Shown: piece after piece, positions 1 to 11,460 of the stretch
Layout: each line of letters opens with the position of its first letter
How positions within the stretch are numbered: the first letter of the stretch is position 1
NCBI RefSeq assembly: GCF_029784155.1
Contig: NC_073692.1
Location: 232,828,503 to 232,892,502 of the forward strand
Direction: 5' to 3'
Length of the DNA: 64,000 nt
Source of the DNA: Uranotaenia lowii
Taxonomy: Eukaryota; Arthropoda; Insecta; Diptera; Culicidae
Program-made: the position numbers and the translations under genes
Notes under the pieces: model-generated
Database searches by the model: none
What the model was told of the DNA's origin: nothing
The model's input: only the letters and a program-made list of their open reading frames with translations

Positions 1-437
1 CAGCCAGCAAGCAGTTGGTGCGGATTTAGAAAAGTAAGTTCGGGAAAACACAGAGCAGATGTGTCACGGAAAATTGAATTTAGTCGAAAAGTTTTCCGAT
101 TATGTCAGGCCCCTGATGAAACATTCAGCTGCTGGTCAAAATAGGAGGCAACGGCAATGAGTAGAGAAAAAACATGGAAGATCGGAACACCCAGCACGTT
201 CTTTGGTTGGGTGACTAAAATTTGGCCAAAGCGGAATGAATCATGGTCCATTGCTAAGGAAAATTATTTTTCCTTTTCTAGCTCTGCCAAGAGGGATGCC
301 TTTTAGTCAGATGAATTTGAGGGAATATCACTCACCCGTTTAGAGCGTGCGTGGGGAGAGAAAAAAATAGATCATAATACCGAACCAAAAATAAATATTT
401 TACAATGTGTTTAAAGCGAAAAAAAATTAAGAATTGT
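1..437. other. Unassigned AT-rich sequence
   Basis: No convincing coding frame, terminal repeat or RNA gene was seen in this stretch. Stops are dense in all frames. It ends at the TA dinucleotide that flanks the first miniature element. Confidence 0.4.
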
Positions 438-439
438 TA

Positions 440-1217
440 CCAAACGGGGCATCATGCAACAGCGGGGTTAGATGCAACATTTATATAACACCACACTGAA
501 TCAATTTTAAATTTAATGTATTGTAATGAAGTTATCTTTAAATGATTACAAAATTTTGATGACTTGGCTTGGCTTGATAATATTACCTACAAACTTTTTA
601 CTGGTTTTCTCATGCTATACGAACACTATTGGTGTTTTTATAAAATATTTTTATAATTCAGATAGGTGCCTGGAGTAAAATGCAAATCAAAGAAACACCT
701 TGTAAATCTCGTTTCCATGTGCTGGAATATAAATGTTTTGCATCACGCGTTTGTGAACATTAAAATTTCATTCATCCATCCAAACATTTATTTTTATGAT
801 TTCAGCTTTTAGAATTTTGCGTAGTATTATTTAACCCCTAAATGTATGCAGTATCCTAATTTCAGAAAAAAATGTGAAAATTCATTTTTAAAGAACAAAA
901 AATTACTGCAATTGGTGTTTTCGTGCGTAATGGTCTCTAAGGCATCGCAAATGTATTAAAAACTATAAATTTTCATATGAATTTTCTTTAAAAACAAAAT
1001 TTGTTTCAAGTTACCCCATTTTCTAAGGAGAGTGAAAATCGCATGTTTTTAGGAAATTAAAAATAACTAAAGAAACCAATAATTTTTCAAACTGCGCCAA
1101 TTTGATGTCCTATCACCCTTTAAACTTTTGATGTATTATGGCTAGGATTAACTGTGAACATAAGTTTTTTAGAGGCCATTGAAGTTGAAAATTGTTGAAT
1201 GTTGCCCCAGTTGACGG
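440..1217 (+). mobile_element. Miniature TA-target element, family A, copy 1
   Basis: The left end reads CCAAACGGGGCATCATGCAA and the right end, reverse-complemented, reads CCGTCAACTGGGGCAACATT, so the termini are imperfect inverted repeats. A TA sits immediately outside each end (438-439 and 1218-1219), as expected for Tc1/mariner-type integration. There is no coding capacity. The interior (for example the CCCTAAATGTATGCAG segment near 835-853) is shared, in opposite orientation, with the copy at 7089-8000 and with the partial copy at 32600-33090. Superfamily beyond 'TA target' is inferred. Confidence 0.7.
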
Positions 1218-1554
1218 TATATTAAAACTAAAACTGAAGGATCTTTCAAAACGTTTAACTCATGTGATTGATTTGACTTTTTTTAATGTTTTGAGTTTTC
1301 GATATTAAAACTTCAAAAAAAAATCACATTTTTTTGAAGAGTGCTAAAGATTTTTGATCGAATAAATTTCAATTTAAATTTCGTTGAAATTCACGTTTTT
1401 ACCGAACAGGGGTAAATTAACAAAAAGGAAACTTTTTTTTTATTTTATTATTAATTTTATCTAGTTGGAATTACTCGTAGCCTTCAGGAATGTAAACCAT
1501 AGGACTTCATTTGAACTATCTTGTAAATTTCCCACAGTTTTACAAAATTGTGAA

Positions 1555-1765
1555 CTTCTTTTTTAGAAAAGAATGTACAATTTAAACTTTCGACACTTTG
1601 TTGACTTTGTTATGAACTGCTTTTGAATCTCTTTTGACTTTTTGACTTTTCAACTTTCATTTGACACTCTGTTGACCTTTTTTAAGTCTCCTTTGGCGCT
1701 CTTTTGAATATTTTTCAACTTTCTTTTGGCCAAATAGTCTCTTTGGGCTTTTTTTCGAATATCTG
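1555..1765 (+). repeat. Degenerate T-rich TTTTGACTC-type repeat, block 1
   Basis: The stretch is built from irregular copies of TTTTGACT, CTTTTGA and related words, such as TTTGACTTTTTGACTTTTC. The same low-complexity pattern recurs at 4490-4725, 6115-6480 and 8290-8630. It is not coding. Confidence 0.6.
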
Positions 1766-2124
1766 TGAGAGAGAACCAAAATTATTTTATTTATTTATTT
1801 ATTATTATTTCACCTTCGACTATGTCGCACAGATGTGTACTTATTAACTAATCCTTAATCTAAAAGAACACTTGCTTAAATTAAAGTCGAAAAAGTGGTA
1901 AACATTATTAAAATGCCGACATGAATTTTTCAGAGGGTTATTAAGGCCATATTGTGTACGATGAGTTGGGAGTCTTAAGAAATAGTAATGGCGTAATGTT
2001 CTAGACGGCGCGGCGCACTGATCTGTAGTTTTTCGAGCAACTCCCTGCTATCTATGTTGCTCATTAGAAGATCATAAATGAACAAACGTTGTAGCAGAAT
2101 TCTCCTTTCAGCGAGTGTCGGCAG

Positions 2125-3063
2125 TCAAATGAGTCTGCACCGCTGCTCGTATGGCGGTAAGTTGACAGGATCGTTCCAACGTAGCGTTCGAAGTGCGTAA
2201 CGTAAAAAGCTTTTTTGGACTCGCTCGATGCGGTTAGCATGGACGTCATGGTTGGGGGCCCAGACTTGAACACAGTATTCTAACACGGTCCGGACAAGAT
2301 AATTGAACAGCGTTTTCAAACAGTAGATATTCGTAAAATCTTTCGTATTACGACGTATCAATCCTAGAGTAGCGAACGCCTTTGCTGTGATCGCTCCAAT
2401 GTGCGTTGTGAACTTCAGCTTACAGTCAAGAACGACTCCTAAATCCTTTATCTCACTCTTCCGTTGAAGCGTAGTTTGATCCTTTCTATAGTCGAATAAG
2501 ATTGGATCTCGAGCTCTAGTAAATGACACAGTATTGCATTTCCCTGCATTTTCTTGCATTCCGTTTGTGTTACACCATTTCAACAAAGTGTCGATATCGT
2601 TTTGAAGAACATAACAGTCTAACGGACATGTTATCGTTCTGAATATTTTCAGGTCGTCAGCGTATAGCAGTTTCGATGAGTGTATTAGAGAGCATAAGTC
2701 GTTTATAAAGAGAACGAACAATAAGGGGCCAAGATGAATTCCTTGTGGCACACCTGAGGATATCTGAAAAGTTTCGGACACAACGGTGCCTATTTCAACG
2801 TAAGCTGTTCTATTCGCTAAGTACGATCTTATCCATTTTGTGAGCCAAGTAGGAAGACCCATCTTCTTCAATTTCTCTACTAACAGTTCATGTGGAACTC
2901 TATCGAACGCGAAATCGTTGACACTTTGATAAAGGTTTCCTGATTTGTGTATCGGTGTGACGCAAGCTGATTTCCATAGAGACGGAAACGTACCTTCATT
3001 CAAAGAGCGATTGAAAAGCAAACTGATGGGCAAGGCAAGTGAAATTGCACAGTTCTTCAACAA
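2125..3063 (-). pseudogene. LINE reverse transcriptase, internally deleted
   Basis: An open frame of 312 codons carries reverse-transcriptase landmarks in order: AFDRVPHELL (core of motif A), SSGVPQGIHLGPLLF (motif B), LLYADDLKIF (catalytic YADD at about 2653-2664), KDLGVVLD and LEYCVQVWAPN. The reaction would be target-primed reverse transcription. The fingers region is missing: HKSGNLYQSVND runs directly into AFDRVPH, where roughly 100 residues are normally found, and the first catalytic aspartate context (DFSKAFD) is disrupted. An I also replaces the usual S in GVPQGSHLGP. The call of reverse transcriptase is firm; the Jockey versus CR1 assignment is not. Confidence 0.85.
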
Positions 3064-3259
3064 CGAAGGCGGAATATCGTCTGGACCTGCTCTTTTGGAT
3101 GAATCGATGGAACGTTATTTCATGTAGATATTTCATAACCAGACAAACTGTTCAAATATGCATGGTCTATGGAAGCTGAACAAGTTCCCATAGCTTTTTC
3201 GAAAAAATTAGCAAACAAGTTAGCAGATTCTCGGGGAAACTTTGCAAAATTTCCATCTA

Positions 3260-3530
3260 GCTGAACCTGTTTGGGAACCCCGTTCAATTTCTTACGATAA
3301 ATTTCCAGAAATTTTTTGGATCACTTTTTACCTGTTCTTCAACTCTGCTGATGTAACTTCTGAAGCACTGGCTATTTACGGCGTTGTACTCAGCTTCTAA
3401 GTCGCGAAGAATTTCTTTTCTGGTGTCATCTTTATGCTTCTGAAAACCTTTTCGGGCTTTACGAACACGGTTCCTCAAATTACGCAGCGCAGGATTCCAC
3501 CATGGGATTATAATCTCCTACAACGATCAT
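3260..3530 (-). pseudogene. LINE endonuclease-RT linker region
   Basis: Minus-strand translation gives WWNPALRNLRNRVRKARKGF followed by DPKNFWKFI, the usual linker between endonuclease and reverse transcriptase in Jockey/CR1-type LINEs. It belongs to the element at 1775-4340. At about 3510 the endonuclease motif GDYN is fused to the WWNPAL segment, which indicates loss of the endonuclease C-terminal half. Confidence 0.7.
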
Positions 3531-3990
3531 TTTGTCAGTACTTTTCACACTATCGCACATCTGCTGGATGCATGAACAGTGTCTTTCAAACAAAGATGTC
3601 TCGGTGCTTGGGGGTAAATACAACTCACAAAGGAAAACGGAGAATTCTTTTAACTGTACGGAGACTCAAACTTGTTCCAGAGAATCATCATTAATCGAAT
3701 TAACGAACGCACTTTTCAATTGTTTTCTTACACCAATTAATACGCCTCCGCCTCGCTGAAATCGGCTTGACACCGGACTCCGGTCGCATCGATATATCGT
3801 GAAATCGTGTGATAATTCCGAATTCAAAATCTTTTCATCAAGCCATGTTTCTGTGAGTATAACAACATCGTAATCTCAGATAGAGAGGGCAAGGTATAAA
3901 TCGTTGGTCTTCGTCCGCAGGCCTCGAACATTTTGATAATAAATTGTCAGATTTTTAAAACAGTCACTTCTTGACAACGTTGGTCTTAAA
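3510..3990 (-). pseudogene. LINE APE-type endonuclease, truncated
   Basis: Minus-strand reading gives LTIYYQNVRGLRTKTNDLYL, then after a stop VVILTETWLDEKI, then YRCDRSP, RGGGVLIGV and finally KMIVVGDYN. These are the N-terminal asparagine, the glutamate of TETW and the GDYN motif of apurinic-type endonucleases that nick the target site. The domain ends abruptly after GDYN, so the catalytic SDH region is absent. At least two in-frame stops are present. Confidence 0.75.
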
Positions 3991-4059
3991 CTAGTATTTG
4001 TACTGTTCAAGATTGATTCTGTATGACAATCTTGAATTGGGGGCAAGGCGTTCTGAGTT

Positions 4060-4335
4060 ACGTTCAAACAGGGGTCACATATGGGGTGATCGGATTGACT
4101 GCCGGCCCTGAGATTGAAGACTTCGGCTCCCTCGAAAACCCCAGTCTGATACTTCGATCATTAGTGAATTCACGAAACCGGATAATTGCAGGCCATGTTT
4201 CGGTGGATAAAGCTTTGTTCTTCAGTTCTAACGGTGCCTCAACTTTGAACGATATAAATGAGAGCGAGTCAAGATTCCTCCCTTTCGGAACAAGTTTTGT
4301 TTTGTTTTCTAGAAATCATACAGCCAACACCCGAA
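4060..4335 (-). pseudogene. Possible LINE ORF1 C-terminal remnant
   Basis: Minus-strand translation contains FISFKVEAPLELKNKALSTE followed by TWPAIIRFREF, which resembles the C-terminal end of ORF1 proteins of Jockey/CR1-like LINEs (…SFKV…WP…FREF). Its position just upstream of the endonuclease fits. The match is from memory of the family pattern only. Confidence 0.4.
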
Positions 4336-4489
4336 CTTAACTTTGCCTCATCACGAACAGAATAAAAAAGACAGTTGAATTCATAAGTCTTAAAAAGTGT
4401 TTAACTGCTAAGTATTCGTACCTAATCATGAGCTAAATGGCCTAGAGCACATAAACCATAGTTTAGAACATCTAAATATTCTGAGTTTT

Positions 4490-4725
4490 TGTTTTTTTGT
4501 CACTCTATGGACTTTCGACACTTTTTTGACCATTTTCTAAGTCTGTTTGGAATTCCTTTTAAATCTCTTAACCCTCTTTTATTTTAAATATTTGGATTCT
4601 CTCTGTACTGGTTGTTTATTCTTTTTTGACTCTTTTGACTTTTCTTAATTTTCTGCATCCTTTTTTTTCCTTTTTGCGGCTCTTTTGTATCTCATTCGAC
4701 TCTCTTCCGTATTTTCTTAGTTTAT
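4490..4725 (+). repeat. Degenerate T-rich TTTTGACTC-type repeat, block 2
   Basis: Irregular TTTTGACTCTTTTGACTTTT words, the same class as the block at 1555-1765. Together the two blocks bracket the LINE at 1775-4340. Confidence 0.6.
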
Positions 4726-4739
4726 TCAAATGTCGGCAT

Positions 4740-5182
4740 ACTACGTTAATTCTTCTGAGTCTTTTGTCTCCTTGAGAGCATTAATCCCAATTTGAGTTTC
4801 TTTCTACTGTCTGTTGTCTCGCTCGTGAATTGCTTTTGACCTTTCAGTTCCTCAAAGTCGTACAAAACAAAAAAAATGTAACGATGGCCAATGTTATTTT
4901 TGTAATCGATGTATGAACTAGTATTCTGGCTGAAATATAACATCAAATTAAGGAACACAATGCGAACAGTTACTGTAGTGTAATTTCACAGTCAATGTTA
5001 TTCTCAATTGACGTTTGAAATTTTAGCAATAACAAAATCTGATAAAAGGATTGCAGGGCTCAGGAGGATTCGTTCAGCTGGCAAGTACTATCAATCTTCA
5101 CAGAAAATTTGAGCAAATGTGCCTCTGTTATACTTATTCGATAAATTCTTAGTTGAGTTAGTTGAGTAATATTAAATAGCAT
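4740..5182. other. Unassigned AT-rich sequence
   Basis: Nothing recognisable on either strand: short frames only, no terminal repeats and no RNA-like folding that I could support. Confidence 0.35.
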
Positions 5183-5184
5183 TA

Positions 5185-6103
5185 GAGGAGAACAGGGATA
5201 CTTGATCCCTTTTTCTTATTTTCATCATATATTTTTTGGAAAAATTTTGCAGATCGCCGTCTTTCGCATTTTCTGACAGCGTGTAACTTCAAGTTTATAT
5301 GCTGCAAAAGTTAGATCTATTCAAGAATCCGTTGATGAACTAGAAGCATTCCTTTATCAAAGGAGATTGATCCTTTAATCAGGGTGCCCTAAGCTTTGGC
5401 AAAAATCATGCGAAATAAGAAGAAAGAAGTTCCATAGTTTTTTTTTGGGTCACATTAGTTTTCATTTCACAGTTTTTAAGTGTCAGCTTAAAAGAATTCT
5501 AAGAGTTTGTCCAATTCCGTATATTTATTGCATACTTAAAGACGCAATTTTGCAATTTTCAGATAACAGCACTTTTTTGAGTCCCATAACATACATTTTG
5601 GAAAACTTTTTCTTTAAAAAAGTGAAAGCAGTGAGTTAGCCGCCGGTCGTGGCCTAGAGGATAGCGTTCCAGTCTTCTAAGCCAGAGCCCATGAGATCGA
5701 ATCCCGATCACGGCACATATAGTACTCTTCCTGTGGTCTGGTGGTTTTAGCATTTGTAAGATGCTAGCCATAATATCCTTGAAAGATGTACGCCTTAGAG
5801 TTAAGTAAATTAGATCTCTTCAAAGAAGCATGAAGTTTCACTGAGATCCTATATGTGTGTGTTCGTTTTCGTTTTTTATTATAGTTTTTTAGTGTGGGAA
5901 ACATTTTCAAATGGTAAAAAAAGATCTTAAAATCATATTCTGTTAGATTTTACAAACAGAGTGCAATAAATCAAAACTAAAATTTCTTTTTTTTTTCAGA
6001 TAACAGGTATGTTTTTTTTCTATTTGGCAATTTTTTCTAGAACACTTGAACAACATTCCAGTTTCGAGACATAGCCAAGGAATCAAGTATCCTCATTATT
6101 CTC
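5185..6103 (+). mobile_element. Miniature TA-target element, family B (GGGATACTTGATCC), copy 1
   Basis: The left end is GAGGAGAACAGGGATACTTG and the right end, reverse-complemented, is GAGAATAATGAGGATACTTG. TA is duplicated outside both ends (5183-5184 and 6104-6105). Internal sequence is collinear with the copy at 15975-16948, for example the GAAAACTTTTTCT block. A tRNA-derived SINE interrupts this copy at about 5637-5885. No coding capacity. Confidence 0.8.
5637..5885 (+). mobile_element. tRNA-derived SINE, nested in family B element
   Basis: A pol III promoter is visible: box A TGGCCTAGAGG at 5650-5660 and box B GATCGAATCCC at 5695-5705. The head is tRNA-like, from GCCGGTCGTGGCC to ATCACGGC. 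It sits inside the family B element where the copy at 15975-16948 has no equivalent sequence, which marks it as an insertion. The 3' boundary is approximate. This family differs from the SINE at 13475 and 33126. Confidence 0.7.
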
Positions 6104-6114
6104 TAATGATTCAT

Positions 6115-6480
6115 TACATCGTTTTTATGATTTTGAGAGTCTCTCTTGACATTCTTCTCCACATTATTTTTGAAGCTTTGTTCACTTTCTTTTGACATTT
6201 TTTTTACTTTCTTCTGACTTTTTTACTTTTTAGGCCAAAAAATTTTGATTCAAGTGAGTTTTTTAGACATTTTTGACTTAGCTCTTTTTTCCATATTGGA
6301 CAGTTTTTTTCCAATCTGACTCTTTTGACTAATGAAATTTGTTTGAATTTAATTTCCTTCCCCCTGATTCTCTTTTCATTTTTTCGACTTTCTTTTAGTT
6401 GTATGTTTACCCTCATTTGACTTTATTGACTCTTTTAAATCTTTTGAATTTCTTTCATTAATTTTTTACTTCTTTCTGAT
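6115..6480 (+). repeat. Degenerate T-rich TTTTGACTC-type repeat, block 3
   Basis: Irregular TTTTGACT/CTTTTGACTTT words over about 365 bases. The 70-codon minus-strand frame here is Lys/Arg-rich low complexity and not a gene. Confidence 0.6.
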
Positions 6481-6501
6481 TTTTATTTGAATCCGAAGAG
6501 T

Positions 6502-8140
6502 ACCGTAAACTGGGAGATACTTCGATCAGCGGGGTAACTTTGATCAACACGAAATTTTTGCAGATAATAATCATTAACAAAGTCTGAAATTAAAATATCT
6601 GAAAACTATTTTCTACGTTTGAAAGCCTACATATTGAGTTTCAAATGGGCTAAATTTGGTTTGAAGTTGGAGATTTTTTTATATTTCTTCAAATGCAGTT
6701 TTAAAGTTTTAAAATATCTGTTCTTTTACGAAGACTCACAAAAAAACACCTCTTCGGATGAAATGATAGCATTTAAAAGCAAATGTGTTGTTTTATATGA
6801 CAGTTCAACTTTTTTCTTTTGTATAGGTATAGTTTTAGAGGTATTTTCATGGTCATTATTGGATATTAAAAAAACGGACATTTTCAATGAGAAAGCCTGT
6901 ATAGAACAAATGGTAAAAAACCCTATCAAATAACTAAGTCTAAACAAAAAAAACATAGGAACAGTGAGAGGTCCTAGGGAATTGCTTGATGGTAAAGTTT
7001 CGTGTGTTTTTGAGGCCAAAAAGTATTGAGAAATCTTTATAATTTTTGCCCCTTAATGTATGCAGCAACATTGTCCATATTTTGAGTACCGTCAACTGAG
7101 GCAACATGCAAAACTTTTCAACTTCAATGGCTTCTAAAATCTTAATGTCCACAGATAATCACACTTCTTGAACATCAAAAGTTTCAAAGTTGATGGGACA
7201 CCAAATTGACGTAGTCAGAAAAATTATTGGTTTTACCAGTTATTTTTAAATTTTCAAAAACATACGATTTTCCCTCTACTAAGAAAAAGGGGTAAGGTGC
7301 AACAAACTCTGTAATTATTGAAAAATCAAATGCAGACTTTTGAAAATTTATAGTTTTTGATACATTTGTGATGTCATGACGCATAAAGCACCAATTGCAG
7401 TAATTCAAAAATGTTTTTAAGAAAAAAGTGTTAATCTGGTGCATACATTTAGGGGTAAAAAATACTACAAAATATTCTATTAGCTTAAATAATGAAAATA
7501 AAACTTTGGATGGATGAAATTTGAATGTTAACAAATGCAAAACAATCATATCCCAGCATATGGAAACGAGATTTATGAGGCTTAGCTCTGATTTTCATTT
7601 TGTTGCATGTTGCCCCAGACAGGTAAGCGGATTATAAAAATATTTATTTAAAAAAATTGGCGAGTGTCCGAAAAATATTTTTAAATCAACAGTGTTGGTG
7701 TATGATAATGAGAGCAATATAAAGTTTGTAAGTGATATCATTAAGCCAATCCGTCATACTGGGTGAAGTTTTTTACGGCATCGAAAAATGTAAAAATTTG
7801 AACATTTATTGCTCATTTTTTTAATTTTTTTATGAGAATCAGAAACTTTTAAAAACTCTTTCACGATGTTAAAAACTATGTCATCATCAATTTGTTATCA
7901 TTCAATGATGTTACAGTATATTGAAATAAAAATTGAATGAGTGTTGTGGTATACAAACGTTGCATCCAACCCTGCTTTTGCATGATGCCCCGTTTGACGG
8001 TAGGTATATTTGTTTTTGAAATATTCAATAGAGTCCAAACAAAAAAAAATCTGTTGTCTCCTGTGCTAATTGGCATAAAATCAATAATTTTGTAGATGTT
8101 GAGATACTTCAAAACCATAGTGATCAAAGTTACCCCGAAT
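6502..8140 (+). mobile_element. Possible TIR element disrupted by family A insertion
   Basis: The sequence at 6503-6540 contains TACCGTAAACTGGGAGATAC and CGGGGTAACTTTGATCA. An inverted partial match, GTGATCAAAGTTACCCCG, lies at about 8119-8136. They could be subterminal repeats of one element that the family A copy at 7089-8000 entered later. The right terminus itself is not seen, so this is tentative. Confidence 0.35.
7089..8000 (-). mobile_element. Miniature TA-target element, family A, copy 2
   Basis: The ends read CCGTCAACTGAGGCAACATG (left) and, reverse-complemented from the right, CCGTCAAACGGGGCATCATG, giving inverted termini of about 25 bases. TA flanks both sides (7087-7088 and 8001-8002). 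It lies in the opposite orientation to the copy at 440-1217. No transposase is encoded. The 121-codon minus-strand frame inside it is AT-rich and not collinear with an open frame in the other copies. Confidence 0.8.
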
Positions 8141-8289
8141 CATGAAATCTGGTTTTGTAACAAAAGTTTAGTTAAAGTCACTAATCTGCCGTTCCAAGCA
8201 AAATTGTCCCATGTGAAAAAAGTGCAAACGAGAAAAACGCGATTGCAGTTTCAGCTATATTTCTTATTTTTCTCTTAAAATAAAAGTTC

Positions 8290-8630
8290 ACCGACAGTTT
8301 TTTCGTAGTGAATAATTCGAGTTAATCATTTGTTTTTGTTTTTGTATTATTAATCTCAATAGACTATTTTTGACATTTTTTTTCTTCTGGCTGTAATATT
8401 TTTTTCGAGTTATTTTACTCCTTTATCTTTATGAAATCTTTTGGCGATTGAAATGTTTAACCCTTTTATTTTTATTATTTTTTTGCGACTTTCTAAGTTT
8501 TGTAGACAATTTTTACTATTCTCTCTCTTTAGTTTTCTTATGTCTTTTGGATAACTTTGAAATGTTGCTCTCTTCATTGATCTGATGCTTCGAATTTCTC
8601 TACCCGTTGTCAAGTTCACTCTCATAGCAA
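8290..8630 (+). repeat. Degenerate T-rich repeat, block 4
   Basis: T-rich sequence with irregular TTTTTGACATTTTTTTTCTT and TTTTGCGACTTTC words, similar to blocks 1-3 but more decayed. Confidence 0.45.
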
Positions 8631-8639
8631 AAATTGCTC

Positions 8640-10400
8640 AATTTAATATCGCTGTTAGCTGTTAAACTTTCCGAAATAGATTGTTTCATGCATGGCATGG
8701 CAACACATTCTTTTGCTAGGTGGCGTGAAATAATTTCCGGCAAGAGTTAAACGCCCGAGCACGATGAAGGATTGTAGCGCTTGAAAGAAATTCTTGGCAA
8801 CGATTATTCGCCTTTTCATCGAGGGCGAGAAAACGCTTCCTACCCCTTTTTTGAGTAACTTTATCGTAAGCGGTGATTTTTTCAGGATCCCATCTAGCAG
8901 GATACTTTTCGCGGCAACAATTTCGGGAATTTTCAGCACTTCCAAAGTAAGTCATTCATCATCGTCAACCTTTTCGGATATGAAAAGAACATCGGAATTT
9001 TGTTCACACAACACCTCAAACTTTCGAGCGGCAGCTTGTTCCGATCGATGTGTGACACGTATTTATATGGGGATGATGACGAAGTTTTTATGTTCAAAAT
9101 TTCAACAAAGTTGAAATTTTCCAAAACTTTTCCTCATACGGCACATACCAATCATTTGATGCGTGCTTGTTTTTATTTCTTATGAAAATCTCTAGAAGCT
9201 GTAGAAACTTTTTTGATGTATAAAAGCTGCATTCAAACTTCGACTTTCCAATTTGCTCTTCCACTGCAGAAACGAGCTGACAGTCAGAATAAATCAACAT
9301 AAAAATTAGTTCTCGTCCATGTTTTTCCACAGCAGCTAGACGAGAACTTTCACCATAACTCACCGATAACTTCCATTCTGGCGAGTCACCAAATTTTCTC
9401 GGCTTCTAATTAATTAACCCCAAATTGCTGCGACCGAGTGTTGGCTGTAACGAATTCCGGATGAACGGAATTAATGCCAATGCCAATGAGGGATAAACTT
9501 TGAATCGAATTCCAACCGGAAAGTGTATAATCGAGCGACTTTTACTTCTTCGGATTCGAGGAAGCTGTGTCGTCTATTCGGGCAATACGAGAAGTGGATG
9601 ATAATTAACTTCCGGATGTTATGCGACAGTAAAAAGCTTTCTATATAATCCTTTTAATAGAGCTATGATTATCAGAACTGAAATACATTATTGGATTTGA
9701 TTCTTTAAATTTACTCTAACAACACAGCCAAAGGCTATCAGCACTAAGAAAAATTACACCAAAAGAGCAAAACGACAAAGCATGTTATCGAAATGAATCG
9801 TCAGAGTGATGAGGCAATAGAAGAAGAAAAATCGTACAATAAATATCACAGTTCGGTGGGCTAGTTTCGCTAGAGTTCCTTCGTTCGTGAGGGAAACAAA
9901 GTTTTCTGTCAATGATTTTTTTGTGTTCCTCTCATTCATTCCCTTTTCCCCCTAGTGGAAGACTTTTCCTACGATGACGATGTAACGACACAATCGGGGG
10001 AGAAGGATCTTTGATTGGATCTTGTTGTACTTGTTGAAATGTTTCTTTCAATCCCTAGAGAAGTGGAAATTGAACTTGAAAGTTTTTGTGGAGGGAAAAA
10101 ATACACCGGAAATGCTAAGTTTGTCTCATTGGAAACAGAAATTTCAACAAACTTTTGCCACGTTACGGTAAATGGGTTGCCTCGTAAAGTTGGAAGGGAT
10201 GTGCTGTTTTATCAAATTACCGTTGAGTTGTTTTGGTAAATTTTCCTGTTATTAACATCAACGCTCAAAATCTGTTCAAATGAAATGATTCATTTCTGTT
10301 CATTTCATTTCCTGGTAAAATGTTATTTTTTTGTAAACATAAGCTTATCAAGATTCACTATTGCCAGAATTGACGATTTATCTGAGAACATAGTGAAAAC
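8640..10400. other. Less repetitive region without a recognisable gene
   Basis: This stretch is somewhat higher in GC than its surroundings and has frames of 60-106 codons on both strands. None shows a domain, a signal peptide or splice support that I could recognise. It may be unique host DNA. Confidence 0.35.
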
Positions 10401-10404
10401 GCTT

Positions 10405-10786
10405 CGTGGCCGCATTTTTAATTTCGAATACTGCTCTTTGGCACTTGATGAGAGTTGAAGTCGCGAGCGTTAAATCACCGGGAATTCAAAGAACTCCTTA
10501 AAGACTTAGAAACTGAATATGGTGACGTGGTATTTGATACCTAGGTACGTTGGCTGAATAGAGGTTTAATGCTGAAAAGGTTTTATAACCGAAAAAGTGA
10601 GATAACATTTTTTTTTTTGGATATGAAAGTATACGACTTTTCTCATTTTGAGGATGAGACATGGATGTGCGATATTGGGTTTTTGATTGACATGTTGCAA
10701 CATCTCAACGATCTCAACGAGGAACTTCAAGGCAAAGGGAAATTTATACTCAATTTGAGTGATAAAATTCAGGGCTTTGAATGAAA
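10405..10786 (+). pseudogene. hAT-family transposase remnant (GTF2IRD2/ZBED-like)
   Basis: Plus-strand translation reads HREFKELLKDLETEYGDVVF, an in-frame stop, then VRWLNRGLMLKRFYNRKSEI, DMKVYDFSHFEDETWMCDIG and LNEELQGKGKFI. This order (NHRxF…EYGD…VRWLSRGxxLxRFxxLRxEI…DxxWLCDxxFLxDxxxHLNxLNxxLQGK) is familiar from hAT transposases and their domesticated relatives such as GTF2IRD2 and ZBED5. Only a central segment of about 120 residues remains. The stop and missing flanks make it a dead fragment. Confidence 0.75.
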
Positions 10787-10819
10787 ATTAAAATTGTGGA
10801 AACAACATCAGTGGATTTT

Positions 10820-11110
10820 TTCCTGTTAATATCTCAACAGTTTTTGAGAAAATGATTTTATAATAAAAGTAGTCAAAATAGCCGATTTTCGAAACCGGCG
10901 GGCTAAATGCGCATATTTATGTTTTTAGTTTTTTTTTAGCTCCACGTTAGACAGCCATCATCATCGTCATCATTATCAAGAACGTATTAGGGGAGAGGCG
11001 GGCTGAATGCTCATACTAAGAAGAATACTTATTTTCTGGTACATATATTCCAATAGATAGGAGCCTGAAAACTATTTGCACCTGAGCGGACATCTGTTTT
11101 ACATATCCCG
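10820..11110 (+). mobile_element. Fragments of family D element (GCGGGCTAAATGCGCAT)
   Basis: GGCGGGCTAAATGCGCATAT (about 10908-10927) and GGGGAGAGGCGGGCTGAATG (about 10991-11010) match end and internal segments of the element at 38523-39391, including AAGTAGTCAAAATAGCCGAT and the ATTCCAATAGATAGGAG block. The segments are rearranged, so this is a broken copy. Confidence 0.55.
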
Positions 11111-11239
11111 ATTAGAAGAGCATATCAAAATCGTTACTCAAACCTATTTCAGCGAGCTGTTAAAATGCCTAATTCCCGTGCGCACGCTTCCCTTTGTGAA
11201 TTCCAACAGTCCGATCCATCAAAATTCCAATACATGAGG

Positions 11240-11460
11240 TAAACTTATATGAATTCCCATTGGCCAGTTCTATGGAACCCAAACGGCTGCCTGTCTTTGC
11301 GCGCCGTCCCTAAACAAGCAGCCGGCATCAAGCTAAGCAGAATCAGTACGAAAATAAACACCCACCTTCTATGAAGCTCAGGTAGAGTAGTAAGCAAGGA
11401 CTCACAGCTGGTGGGATGGGATGGAATTGGAAAAGTGATGAGTTCGATTCTCATCTCTTA
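11240..11460 (+). other. tRNA-like T-arm, possible SINE head
   Basis: GATGAG-TTCGATT-CTCATC at 11437-11455 forms a 6-bp stem with a 7-base TTCGATT loop, an excellent T-arm. I could not find an acceptor stem, D-arm or clean box A at the right distance, so it is not a functional tRNA gene. It may be a decayed tRNA-derived SINE. Confidence 0.3.

Larger units (their letters stand above)
1775..4340 (-). mobile_element. Decayed Jockey/CR1-like LINE (non-LTR retrotransposon)
   Basis: Read on the minus strand, the element runs from a likely ORF1 tail (about 4330-4060), through an APE-type endonuclease (about 3990-3510) and a linker (3510-3260), to reverse transcriptase (3063-2125). It ends in an A-rich AAATAAATAAAT tail at about 1775-1812. 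Order and orientation match a single LINE copy. Frameshifts, stops and at least two internal deletions show it is dead. T-rich repeat blocks lie on both sides (1555-1765 and 4490-4725), so it may have inserted into one such block. The clade assignment rests on motif resemblance only. Confidence 0.75.

Noticed and set aside
7184..7549. 121-codon minus-strand frame
   Set aside because: It lies within a non-autonomous family A element, is AT-rich, and is not open in the sister copies.
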